A stretch of 64,000 bases of DNA from Tetragonia tetragonoides (taxonomy: Eukaryota; Streptophyta; Magnoliopsida; Caryophyllales; Aizoaceae). The position numbers were made by a program, and so were the translations under genes. The DNA lies in assembly GCA_038025085.1 (NCBI GenBank), contig CM076149.1, forward strand, positions 31,003,501 to 31,067,500. The letters are read 5' to 3'. A model generated the notes under the pieces. It saw only the letters and a program-made list of their open reading frames with translations. It made no database searches and had not been told where the DNA came from. Position 1 is the first letter of the stretch. Each line of letters begins with the position of its first letter. This document shows, piece by piece, positions 1-11,161 of this stretch.

Positions 1-725
1 AAATTTGCATGCTTTTGATTTTGTATATAATTATGCATGGTTAGTTAATATAAATTTTATGTCTTTTTATTAGTTTATGCAAGTTTGCATCTTTTCATAG
101 TTTTTGCATGCATATAGTAGCCTTCTAGGTTTATTTTAGCATAAAGTTAGCACCTTTATAATATTATTATTATTCTTTTGAAGATACTAACAGTTTTATT
201 AATGTGCATATGCAATACATGGCGCGTTTAGCAAAGTTGGTAGGTTGGAGCGTTATTTAATGTTCTATCATGTTTATGCTTGTTAATAGTATGCATGTAA
301 ATTGAATATAAATTATGCAAAGTGACAACGTAGGTAATTTGGTTGATCTTAACCCACCTAGTTAATTTAGGATCATTGGACGACCGGATTTGTATGGAAC
401 CATATAGCATAAATAAATACTTGACATGTATAAGCTTAGTAGAGGCCATTAATACGGGCGATTTAGATGAGATTCGTTTTGTTTATTTCGTACCTACATC
501 CCCGAACTCAATACTTAGTCCCCATGGGCATGAGTCAATTCTCAATAGAAATTGGGGTGCACTTTTGATGGTTTCCAATTGTTCCCTTAAAAATGGGTGG
601 CGGCTTCTTATTTGCAAATTATTGTTCTTTATAATTAATTTGAATCGCATGTGTCACATATTTAAGAACCATTAATTCCAATTAAATATTCCAATTAAGC
701 GCCCGGATAGGCGAGGGTTCTTACA
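1..725 (+). repeat. 5' LTR, right-hand 725 bp
   Basis: Matches 15794-16518 base for base in length, with about ten differences (for example at 55, 176, 201, 338, 448, 510, 595, 654, 689, 708). It ends in TTCTTACA just before the primer binding site. The LTR start, with the TATA box, lies left of the window. Small open frames here are fortuitous. Confidence 0.95.
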
Positions 726-1736
726 GTGGCGACTTCACTGGGGACTTAATAAGAGGATGTAATTCGAACACTTATCCATGTCAATAATTTATTTTAGCTA
801 TTTGGTTCAATTACCGTACGTGTTTATTTTCTTTGCCTTTTTGCATCCATATCATTCATATTGCATGCATTATCTTTGCAAGATGTCGAAAGACATCACC
901 ACACCATCATAGGATCTACCCTTGGAGCATTGTCTATGACTTAGGCCAGTAACCCACTCGGTCCGAATTACCTTTGCACATAGTCGTGTTCCACCCCATG
1001 GCATTTACATGTTTCCATTCGAGATGTGTAAAACGGTACGTCTAGTCTTACTATGCACCCTATAAATGACAAAACGCATCCGGTCATGGGTTACCTTATC
1101 CAACCATAGATTGTGTCAAACTATTGCACTAAGTCTCATAGTCCATATCAAAGTGCTAATTGCTTTATTTGCTATATTATTAATTGTTTCCTTGCTATGT
1201 GATTAACTTCCATAAGAATACTAGGATTAGATCCCCCCTTAGGATTCTTTTATTAAGTCCTGGTTAGGGAAAGTTTCCCTTTTGTTTGCTTGTTCAGGTT
1301 TACAAATAGAGTCTAGGATCTTATCTTTTTAGGAAGTAGAATCCCTGTATGACTCCGACGATGCTAGTGACCACGTTAGGAAGACGTTCCTTTCCATAAG
1401 AATTAGATTGCATGCAAATAACATATTCCCGTCAATGATCTTTCACCAAATAAAAAAAAAGAGTCCAATTTGATTCCATATGCAAGTTAACAGTGTTTCT
1501 CTTTTTCTAAAATTAGGGAGTTTTATCCCATATGCAAGTCAAGAGTATTCATAATTCTAATAGAGTCGAAAGATCATTGATTAGAATATGCTATTTACAT
1601 AAAATAGAGTCTTACCCAAAAGATCACCATGTTGAGGATTAGTGCTAGATTCTCTTCCCCATTTGTTTTAAAATAAAACTTATATTATTATGTGGAGATT
1701 CCCATTTATTTTCTATTTTCTTAAACGGGTCTTTTC
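726..1736 (+). other. Primer binding site and 1-kb untranslated leader
   Basis: One base after the LTR, 727-745 begins TGGCGACTTCACTGGGG; its reverse complement ends in CCA as a tRNA 3' end should. It resembles the tRNA-Arg type site I recall for Ogre/Tat elements, but I could not compare tRNAs. From 746 to 1736 the leader is AT-rich with no convincing coding frame. It presumably carries packaging signals, by analogy only. Confidence 0.7.
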
Positions 1737-4201
1737 ATGTCCAGAATTGGTAGAAGTAGAGATCCTGGTCCTAGGGAGTGGGAGAGAGACGAGTCCAGCA
1801 AGAGATTAGTCCGCAAGTTGTCGTTCGAACCTTCACCACAAGCACAGTTCGTGGGCCCTGTTTGGCTTGATTACCTTCGCACACCGCCACTGTCACCTCA
1901 AACCTCACCATCCAATTCGCCTAAGTCCGCTATGTCTGGAGACGCCGAGAGAACAACTGACCAAAAGATGGATGACCTTTTAGCCCAAATGGTCGCTATG
2001 AATGCTAGATTCACTGATATGGAAGCCCGAGTCGCCAAGTTGGATCCCCCTAATAGAGATGATGATGAGCCCAAGTCCGATGGGGAAAGGGCCGAACCCT
2101 GCACTAAAGAGGTGCAAGAACTTCAAGCCAAGCTGAACAAGCTTGAATCTGTCCTAGGTAAGCCTTCAACGACATGATCATCAATTCTGAGGGCTATGCT
2201 CCCCACATCAAGGGAAAATTGCCCACCAAGTTCTCCATGCCTGAAGTGCCCATGTTGAAAGGAACCGACGATCCACAAGATCACATTAGGGCTTTTACTA
2301 CTGCATTGGGCCTTAGAGGCATTGAACAAGAGTTGTATGTTCACCTCTTTTCCCAAACCTTGGATCCTGCTGTCAGGGCCTGGTTCTTCAAGTTGCCCAC
2401 CCAAAAGTTGGAAAAATGGGAAGATCTATCCACACTGTTCCTTCAGAGATACGCTGACAATGTCTTGCCACCCATGACATTAAGAGAACTGGACATCACC
2501 AAGCAAGGTGACAAAGAAGGTTTCACTAGTTTCGTGAGAAGATGGAGGACTAAGGTAGCCGAAATGATTGATCGCCCATCTGAAAGGGATCAAATCCGCA
2601 TGCTAGTCCTGAATTTGGCATCTGAATACCGCGAGCACATGAAGTTTCAACCCATAACCACCTATGCCCAATTAACTGAAGTGGGCATGGCTATTGAAGA
2701 TGATCAACTCCAAAAAGGGAAGAACAAGGTCACTTACAATAACAACACAAGCGGATATAAAGATAAGAAATACACTAATACCAACCATGCCTCCACAAGT
2801 AGAGGAAATAAAGTGAACGCCATAGCTGATAGGCGTCCAACAAGGTACACTCCCCTCGGGATGACTTATGTCAAGGCTCTAGATAAGTTGATAAAAGGAG
2901 ACTACCTACATCCGATTGGGCCTACTCCCGATCCACCTGTAGAGAAAAGGTCACCATATTGGAACGAATCTGCATTCTGCAAATACCATAGGGGGCGTGG
3001 GCATAATACTGAAAAGTGTTACACCCTTAAGGATAAAATCCAAGACTTATTTGACAATGGCACAATACCATTGCCTAAGGATGCACCACCACCCAGCAAC
3101 AACAACAATCCCCTTGGGAACTCTTTTGCTATTGACGTAGAAGAAGGGTTTGATCCCTCCTATTTGATCACGCCTGTTGGACAGGCCATACCACCATACC
3201 CAAGCCCAAAATCCACGCTGGACGTCTGCGGCCTTTGGGATAGTGATGAAGAAGATAATAGGGCATACACTGATCCAGAAGACGTGTTGACTCCTCAAGT
3301 CCATGACATAGCTAGTGGCAAAGCCTGGTGTGATATCTCCGATGATGAGAAGGAAGAAGATGACAAAGCTCTAAACTATCTCACAAGATCAGGACGCCAA
3401 TTCAGGCCCAAAAACATCTATATGGATCCATCTCAAATCCAACCCGTAGAGCCTGTAGCCATCCCCAATAGGGATTCGGCCCAAAGGAAAATGAAAAAAG
3501 AAGATGATGGGACCAATATCCTCAAGCAACTGCAAAGAACAAAAGCCGATATATCCATTTGGCAACTGTTGACCACTTCTATCACTCATAGAAGGGCCGT
3601 GCTAGAGGCCTTGAATGCAACCACCATTTCTCCAAATGCCACTCCTGAAGAGGTAGTCAACCTCCTAATCCAAGGAAAGTCATCCATGCCCATCACCTTT
3701 TCTGATAAAGACCTTCCACCCAAAGGTATTCACCATAACAAAGCCCTTTATCTTACTGTAATCTGTCAACAAAGGCAAGTCCCTTTGACTTTAGTCGACA
3801 ACGGCTCGGCTGTAAATGTATGCCCTTTGAGAACTGCTGAACACCTCAAAATAGACTGTATCAACGTCGCGCATTCCCCACAAGGGTTAAGGGCCTACGA
3901 TAATTCCAAAAGAAACGTATTGGGTACCTTCTCCATTAACATCAATATTGGGCCCATTGAGAAAATGGTCCAATTCCATGTGATCGACATTCCAACCACT
4001 TTCAACCTACTCTTGGGAAGGCCCTGGTTACACGGGTTAAATGCTGTAGCCTCAACTCTGCATCAAAAGGTGAAACTATCCTTAGCAGGGTCCACCTTGG
4101 AGGTCTGCGCTGATACTATGATAGCTCAGATTGAGAAAGCTCCAGTCCTAAAGATAGAGCATAATGAGCAAGACGAGGAGTTATGGGGTTCGAGAAGATA
4201 G
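1737..4201 (+). pseudogene. gag-protease region (frameshifted)
   Basis: The first frame (1737-2177, 146 aa) is a charged N-terminal part ending in a coiled-coil-like stretch (KEVQELQAKLNKLESVL). A one-base shift near 2170 leads into a 675-aa frame (2174-4201). That frame has a retrotransposon gag domain at about residues 20-180 (AVRAWFFKLP, SFVRRWRTK), a degenerate C-H-H-C zinc knuckle near 268-284 (CKYHRGRGHNTEKC), acidic spacers, and an aspartic protease near 540 with VDNGSAVNVCP in place of the usual D[TS]G, followed by LLGRPWLHGLNAVAS, typical of this lineage. The frame closes at TAG 4199-4201, while pol continues one base out of register from 4183. Loss of one T in GGTTC would explain it; programmed -1 frameshifting is a weaker alternative. 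Confidence 0.9.
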
Positions 4202-6654
4202 CCGTCATAGAAACAATTGAACCCACACTTAATGTGAACGCTTTACTCAGAAAGCAAGGCTACTTCCCAGGCGCCACGTTGGGCCCTCATCCCAAAGTAG
4301 CTCAAACCTCTTGGAACACCAAGATTAAAAATTACTTATTTGGGCTAAGCTACAGGCCCACAAGGCAAGAAGTCAGGGCCTACATATCCAAAGTGATGGC
4401 TAAGAAAAGAGCCCTTATGACTAACAAACCCATTACACATAACATGGATCCTTATCCCCTCACCCTCAATGGGAAATTCCTTAAGGAAGGCGACCCATAT
4501 CCTTACTATGGATTCCCTGAACCATACACAATCAACGGGATCCTGATGCCAGGCTTTGAGGCATTTCAAGACTGTTTCCTCATGAGTGAAGACACACCCA
4601 TACCTCCCAATGAGGACCAATCCACTAAAGATTGGGCTAATGACATGGCACTCAACGACTTTGGGCTTTTATTTGGCGAAGAGCGTCGTCAGTACAACGA
4701 GACCACTACCAAACTTCCCCTTACTGTGCTTTTTAATGAAGGTTTTGACCCGATCAAGCTGATCGCCCCAATCGGGCCCGACCGCACCACATGGAAGCAC
4801 AAGACGAGTTGGACTCCAGTCAAGGGAGTCAAGTACAAGTTCACGATCAGTAATGGTCCTACAGGAGGGCCTAATTCCGATTCCGAGTCTGATTCTGAGT
4901 CCGAGTCTGATTCTGAGTCTGTTATCCTAGAAGTATCGGGTAGTCCACCCCAGTCTATTCCTAAGGTCCTTAATGAGGACCTCATTGATGTATTGTCCGC
5001 TTCTATAAATATTATGAATGTCGATTTTGCTTACTCGGATTGCCTCACTACTAATAATTCAGAAAATATAACGGAATTGCCAAAAGAAGTTATTAAAGCA
5101 ATAATCGAACATGAGCAAAAGACTTCAATAGTCGAAGAAACGGAGACAATAAACATTGCAACTAATGACGAGCCTCGCCACGTGCAAATGGGCTTGTCTT
5201 TAACATCTAATGAACGCAAACAATTCGTAACACTCCTAAAGGATTATACGGATGTTTTCACCTGGTCCTACAAGGACAAGCCAGGCATAGACCGCAAAAT
5301 TGCTCAGCATACCATTCCACTAAACCCCGACTGCAAACCAGTCAAGCAAAAGCTAAGAATAATGAAGCCAGAATGGGCCCTTAAGATAAAGGAGAAAATC
5401 CAAAAGCAACTAGAGGCAGGCTTCATAACAGTGGCCAATTACCCCGATTGGGTAGCCAACATTGTCCCAGTCCCAAAAAAGGACGGACAGGTCCGAATGT
5501 GTGTAGATTTTAGGGACCTGAACAAAGCAAGCCCAAAAGACGACTTTCCCTTACCTCACATAGACGTCTTGGTAGATAACACCGCCGGACACGCCCTTTT
5601 ATCATTCATGGACGGGTACGCAGGATATAACCAAGTCTTGATGGCCAAAGAGGACGAAGAGAAAACCACTTTCATCACACAGTGGGGCACTTATTGCTAT
5701 ACGGTGATGCCGTTCGGGCTCAAGAATGCGGGAGCCACATACCAAAGAACTGTTACGACCTTACTCCACGATATGATGCATAAAGAGGCTGAAGTGTACG
5801 TAGATGACATGATCATAAAATTCAAAGACAGAGAAGGGCATGTACCCTCACTTCAAAAGTTCTTTGACAGGCTTAGGAAGTACAATATGAGGCTTAATCC
5901 CAAGAAGTGCGCATTCGGAGTTACATCCGGCAAACTTTTAGGATTTTTCATAAGCACCAGAGGGATAGAAATCGATCCATCCAAGATCAAAGCCATAATA
6001 GACATGCCACCTCCGAAAACGGAAAAGAAATAAAAGGCTTCCTGGGAAGAATCCAATACATAAGCAGGTTCATCTCCAAGTTAACTATCACCTGTGAGCC
6101 CATATTCAAGAAACTCAAAAAAGAGGTAAAAACGGAATGGGACGAGCAATGCCAAAAGGCCTTTGACAAAATTAAGGCCTACTTATCCGAACCACTCGTT
6201 CTAGTACCGCTCATCCCAGGCGTGCCTCTAATCCTCTACCTTACGGTCACAGAAACGTCAATGGGGGCCATGCTAGCCCAAGAAGTAGATAAGGAAGAGA
6301 AAGCAATATACTATGTAAGCAAGAAGTTTCTGGAATATGAAACCCGCTATTCATCCCTGGAAAAGACATGTTTAGCCCTAGTAGCGACTACCAAAAAGCT
6401 ACGGCACTACATGCTCCAACACACAATCCATATCAGATCAAGAGAAAACCCATTGAAATACATATTCGAAAAGCCCATACTAAATGGTAGAATAGCAAGG
6501 TGGATCGTTCCCCTCTCAGAGTTCGACCTCAAGTTTGAACATCAAAAAGTCATAAAAGGGCATGCTATTTCGGAATACTTGGCCGACCGAGCCATAAATG
6601 AACCAGGTCACAAGGATGAATATCACTTCCCAGACGAAGGGGTCATGACCTTAG
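4183..6654 (+). pseudogene. pol: reverse transcriptase and RNase H
   Basis: The frame 4183-6033 (616 aa) starts with a linker rich in S/D/E repeats (SESDSES near 4875-4920) and runs into the reverse transcriptase. Motifs seen are RMCVDFRDLNKASPKDDFPL (about residues 436-456), SFMDGYAGYNQ, PFGLKNAGATYQR and the catalytic YVDD at about 538. TAA at 6031-6033 interrupts it. The frame continues, shifted by one base in an A-rich run, at about 6015 (KGFLGRIQYISRF), giving the RT connection and an RNase H with YLTVTETSMGAMLAQE and YSSLEKTCLALV. Together these would copy the RNA genome and remove its RNA strand in the virus-like particle. The single shift makes this copy defective as read. Confidence 0.9.
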
Positions 6655-7053
6655 ACACCGAGACTTGGCAGCTATACTTCGACGGAGCATCCAATCAAAA
6701 GGGTTTTGGAGTAGGAATACTGATAGTATCCCCCGAAGGTGCACATACACCCATTTCAGTCAACTGGACCATGAGGTTACAAATAATGGCGCCCAATATG
6801 AAGCTTGCATAATAGGACCGCAATCTGCCATAAGCCTTGGCATTAAGACACTCCGAGTCTATGGGGACTCGTCACTCATAATTAACCAAATTTCCAAAGT
6901 ATGGAAGGTTAAAAGTGAATCCCTGGCACTCTACCAGGAATACTTAGACAAGATCATCGTGTATTTCAATCAAATACACTTCACATACCTTCCGAGAGAA
7001 GATAATAATTTGCAGACGCCTTGGCTAAGTTAGCAAGCATGATTAACATACCC
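6655..7053 (+). pseudogene. pol: second, archaeal-type RNase H (aRH)
   Basis: WQLYFDGASNQKGFGVGILI (from about 6665) and LRVYGDSSLIINQISK (about 6850) are the first and later acidic motifs of the extra RNase H that marks Tat elements; TNNGAQYEA lies between them. Two one-base shifts break it: near 6762 (CAACTGG, one A short for the expected frame) and near 7012 (AATTTGC, one T short). The end of the domain, ALAKLASMINIP, reads into TAA at 7054. The role is presumably a second RNase H activity in reverse transcription; that is family knowledge, not shown here. Confidence 0.85.
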
Positions 7054-8390
7054 TAAACTATTCGGATGATGCCCATCTGTGTACAAAGGAGATCCGAGCC
7101 TTCATATTGTGACGCCCTGGAAGTGTTCCACGATGAAGAAGATGAGTGGTACACCGATATAAAAAATCTGCTTGTTTACCAGCTCTACCCTCCTGATTCT
7201 AGCCCTAGAGCCCAGATAGCACTCAGAAGGCTCGCGGCCCAATTCTTGGAAGTACAGGGTGAAATATACAAGAAAATCCCAAACGGAGTCAACCTCCGCT
7301 GCCTAGGTACTGAAACGGCCCATAAGGTCTTAAGAGAAGTACATGCAGGAGTATGTGGACCGCACATGAACGGTATGATGCTATCTAGGAAGATAATAAG
7401 GCTTGGATATTATTGGACAACGATTGAAAAAGACTGTTGTGAGTTTGTCAAAAGATGCGTACAATGCCAGACTCATGCAAATCTACAACATCTACCGCCA
7501 AGCCCATTATATACCTTCACCTCACCTGGGCCTTTCTCAGCCTGGGGGATCGATATCATCGGTAAAATAACCCCAACAGGAAAAGGGGGACACGAATATA
7601 TCCTAGTCGCAATCGACTACTTTACCAAATGGGTCGTGGCGCAATCATACGCAAAGCTCAAAGCAAAGCACGTGGTAAAGTTCATTAAGAATAACATAAT
7701 AGCTAGATATGGAGTTCCCCAAGAAATCATCAGTGATAATGGGTCACATTCATGAAAGAAGTGATTGAGTTGTTGGACCAATTTAAAATCCAGCATCAAA
7801 AGTCATCTCCCTACAGACCGCAAACAAACGATGCAGTAGAGGCAGCTAACAAGAACATCAAGAAAATCATTGAAAGGATGTCCGAAAATTATCACGACTG
7901 GCCAGACAAGCTGCCATTCGCACTTTGGGGTTATAGGACGTCGGTTCGCGCATCAACTGGAGCAACACCGTACTCCCTGGTTTACGGAATGGAAGCCGTA
8001 TTACCAATCGAACTAGAGATCCCATCTCTAAGGATCATCTTAGAAAGTCAAATCCCAGAAGTGGATTGGGTCCAAGCCCAATTTGACCAACTAGTCCTGC
8101 TGGATGAGAAAAGGTTGTAAGCTTTGCACAATGTAAGAGTCTATCAGAACAGACTAACTAGACATTTTAATGAAAGGCTCAAAATGAGGGACCTTAAAGT
8201 TGGAGACTTAGTACTTAAAGAAGTAAGGGCCAATGTCACTGACCCAAGAGGCAAATTTCGACCCAACTGGTCAAGCCCGTTTATCATCACAAAGATCTTA
8301 ACAGGCGGCGCTGCAAGATTGGTAGACTTAGACGGGATCGAATTTAGTCAATGGATAAACATGGATCAATTGAAGAGGTTCTATACTTAG
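7054..8390 (+). pseudogene. pol: integrase
   Basis: Downstream of TAA 7054-7056 the same frame resumes. It carries the H-H-C-C zinc domain (HAGVCGPHMNG ... CVQCQTH, about 7340-7475) and the DDE core: D in AWGIDIIGKI (about 7550), D in IISDNGSH (about 7735) and E in DAVEAANKNIKK (about 7835). The C-terminal part (FRPNWSSPFIITKI, WINMDQLKRFY) ends at TAG 8388-8390. Breaks are a one-base shift at about 7748 (CATTCATG, one T short) and an in-frame TAA at 8118-8120. Both TAAs could be C-to-T changes of CAA, though other origins are possible. It would insert element cDNA into the chromosome if intact. Confidence 0.9.
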
Positions 8391-8839
8391 GCAAGACACT
8401 CAATATAACACTTTCGAGAGGCTCACACAAGGCTAACTAATCCCGTAAAAAAAAAAAAAAAAAGGATACACTTTCGAGAGGCCCACACAAGGGGATTGAA
8501 TGTTAAAAAAAAAACGGATAAGAACTACGAGTGGCCTGATTTCCCTAAAAGGATACGTAGGACAACCCAATTGTAATTGGGCCCGGCCCCTTCATCAAAT
8601 TCGCATTCAAAAGTTGTTAAATTTTGTGCACATAATAAACACAAGGTTGCAAAACTAAAATGAGCATGTCTCCATAAATAAATAATAATAATGTCCATTA
8701 CGAGACTTGGCAATTCCTAAGCAACAAAATAAATTAACTAAATAAAAAAGAGGTGGCACATCACCCTTATTGAATTTAAAAGCATAAAAGGCAATCCTAT
8801 GCTAGACATGCTCCATAAAAGAGTATTTCCTAAAATAAA
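8391..8839 (+). repeat. Post-integrase spacer with 60-bp tandem duplication and conserved block
   Basis: ACACTTTCGAGAGG-C/T-TCACACAAGG-like units occur at 8408-8432 and 8468-8492, 60 bp apart, each followed by an A-run. At 8522-8568 comes GAACTACGAGTGGCCTGATT...GGATACGTAGG, a block that I recognise from the same position in many plant Athila/Tat elements. Its function is unknown to me. The rest is AT-rich and non-coding. Confidence 0.75.
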
Positions 8840-10388
8840 CTACTCTGTGGCTTCGGTAGTAGGGACAACATCCTCCATAGGTTCATCAACCTTTTGGCCT
8901 TCCCCTTCGCGCTCCTTGGGAGCCCATCTTTCTCGGACCACGGGCTCTTCTTCCTTTTCAACCTCCATTAAAGGATCACTTGTAGAGGCTTCATGATCAT
9001 TGGCCCGAATTTGGGGCTCCTCCTCTGGCTTAGTAGTAATCTTGGCTAAAGCTTTCTTGGCCTTTGGGTTAAGGACACTTTTACATGCTTGACTCCCTTT
9101 TGTTTACCTTTCCCTTTAGGATCATTAGGGTTGGAAAGTTTTAAGCTAGCCTTGGCCGATTGGGCCTTGAGATCATCTTGTTCAGATTTCCTGCATGCAC
9201 GACGACCCTCCGCAGTCTTACAATCCATCCAAGATTCATAAGCTGAAGATATCGCCGTTGGGGCCTTGATATGAGGAATAGTCCACTTAGGGCGACGATC
9301 CCATGCACACTCCCATGATCTTACCATGCTAATAGTCAAAATCCGGGTTGCAGGCGCAACACTATCCTTCTGTGGGATGATATGGCGTTTCCCATATTAC
9401 CGCATGATACGGCTAGGAAATATATAAGTTAAATTTTGAAGGCCAAGGATTTGATAATATCCCGTCTCCTTGCTGCATTCGATTGCGGATTTTAAGCCCC
9501 ACCACTTGGCGGTCCATCTTAGCAAAGGGCAAGCTTTAAGGTATCCACGCCATTCATCAATGGTGGATTCATAATAAATCCTTCGACGGGCAGGAAACTT
9601 CTTTGGTTGGTACTTGAGCGCATTACCCGGCCTCTCAATGAAGCACATATGCTCCAAAAGCCAAATCTACAAAAAGCACAAAGCAAAAAAAATTAATGAT
9701 AAAGTTAGGTATCCATTAAAGATTCAAACTTTATATACAAAGCAATTATTCAAGCACTCACTTGAAGGAGAAGAGGGCTTTCCGTGCATCCGCCATGAGT
9801 TGGTTCTTGTTTCTTGCGATCCAAGCACATTAAGGTTTCACCAAGAACAAGAGACATAGGGGTAAAATCGTTTTGAATTTGTTCAACATTTCTAAGCATA
9901 CAAGTTTTACCGTCATTACCTCCACCAACAAAGAGGTACCTATGCAAGAGACATAAGATAAAAGCACGCCTATAATATGTCTCATTATGATCATCCCTTA
10001 CCTTGGGGAAAAAGATATCAATCACGCCATTGAGGTCCAACTCATCGGTTCTAGCCACGGAAGGGGCTTGTGTTGTAGATAAACAAAGATACTTTTTATA
10101 ATAACCTTCAAGGTTGGTCCCGAGCCAGGGAGTCGCAGGAGCTTGATCATGAGGAAACACAATTATGGCATCAAATTCTTCAGGGAGAGGGCACAATTCG
10201 TTATACCCGAACCTAAAAACATGAAGCTTGTCATCCCAAAAGTCAACCGCAGCCTCAAGAAGGTCCCAGACAACTTGAACTTGCTTCAGATGGAAAAAAG
10301 CATTCAAGTGAAAAGGCACAAGTCTCATCCTCTCTTCAGGGGTCATAGATTGCAACCACTTATCAAACTTAACTTCAAAGCTTGTCAT
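8840..10388 (-). pseudogene. Antisense DUF7745/plant-mobile-domain-like gene, one intron, broken
   Basis: Exon 1 (10388-9762, 209 codons) starts MTSFEVKFDKWLQSM and contains VFRFGYNELCPLPEEFDAII. The donor is GTGAGT and the acceptor TTGTAG (intron 9761-9667, 95 bp). Exon 2 joins in phase 0 to give LLLQIWLLEH, a hallmark of the DUF7745/PMD group; YYQILGLQNLTYIFPSRIM follows. TAA at 9399-9397 interrupts at a place where CAA would fit. The frame then continues (KRHIIPQKDSVAPATRIL) to a lysine-rich tail. One A missing near 9083 would join an acidic tail ending at TAG 8842-8840. The strand is opposite to gag-pol, so the intron survives retrotransposition. PMD-group host proteins such as MAIN/MAIL1 act in transposon silencing; any such role here is inference. 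Confidence 0.75.
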
Positions 10389-10547
10389 GGCTGAATTCTA
10401 AATTAATTGGAGGTTTCTCTCTCTAAAAAGCTCTCTATTGCTATGGAATTATGAAGGTGATGTCCCAAAATCGGACTAACCCAAGGCTTACATAGGGCTC
10501 GCATGAACAAAACACGAAAATAAGGCAACCCGTCGAAAAATAAGTTT

Positions 10548-10725
10548 CAGCGGCCCATAGGGCAGCCGCTGAAGGCTCGGCGGCCCCGTTATGGCAGCCA
10601 AGGCCCAGCGGCCAGCCGCCCAGCCTCCACGGCTCAGTCGCTGAGTCTGGCAGCCCCGCATTTGACCCCTGCTCTTTCGCGTCAGCCGCTGAACGGCCCC
10701 CTTTGGCCGCCGAGCCTCCTTTTCG
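10548..10725 (-). promoter_or_regulatory. GC-rich module upstream of the antisense DUF7745-like gene
   Basis: A cluster of CAGCCGCTGA / CAGCGGCC / GGCAGCC words in otherwise AT-rich DNA, 160-340 bp upstream of the ATG at 10388 on the antisense strand. Bases 10608-10661 align closely to 14285-14340 upstream of the second antisense gene (GCGGCCAGCCGC..CAGCCTCC.CGGCT). Between this block and the ATG, both genes also share a GAGAGAGAAA...CCTCCA leader. A promoter role is inferred from position and repetition. No TATA box is clear. Confidence 0.45.
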
Positions 10726-10740
10726 AGACATCACTCTTCT

Positions 10741-11161
10741 ACCCGGTTTCGGACACTTTCCTTAATCGTTTTGGACTCTGATTTGGCTCAGTTTACTTTT
10801 TTTTCTATTATTGCTATTTTCTATTATTTCCTTAATTATTTATGGAAACCCCACAATTTCCTTATTTCTTTTTGTGGATGATTATCATATTTTTATTTTG
10901 TTAACCCCTTTTACACTTATTAATTTTATTTCATTTTTTGGCACCCCTTTCTTTTTTCATTTTTTTTAGGGGGGATAGGGTACACCCAATTTTAACTTTT
11001 TGGCTGTACCATTTTTTGCTACATGGCTATTACTTGCGCTTTTGCTTGACTACCTGTGCATTTGCATTAGCCTAATTATATGCAGGGACCAATAAGAACA
11101 GAAATATATTACAAAGCAAAGTCCGAATATTTTGTTCAACACAAATGTTCATAAATGTATT
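10741..11161. other. AT-rich spacer between the two antisense genes
   Basis: T-rich, low-complexity sequence with no coding frame. It holds the 3' flank of the PMD gene (antisense stop at 11164-11162) and presumably its poly(A) region. Confidence 0.6.

Noticed and set aside
343..675. 110-aa frame in the 5' LTR, repeated at 16136-16447
   Set aside because: Present only because the LTR is repeated; no domain, crosses the LTR end signals, and LTRs are not coding here.
4183..4201. Programmed -1 frameshift between gag-protease and pol
   Set aside because: Possible, but five other breaks need the same one-base shift inside domains where programming makes no sense, so loss of a base is the simpler reading.
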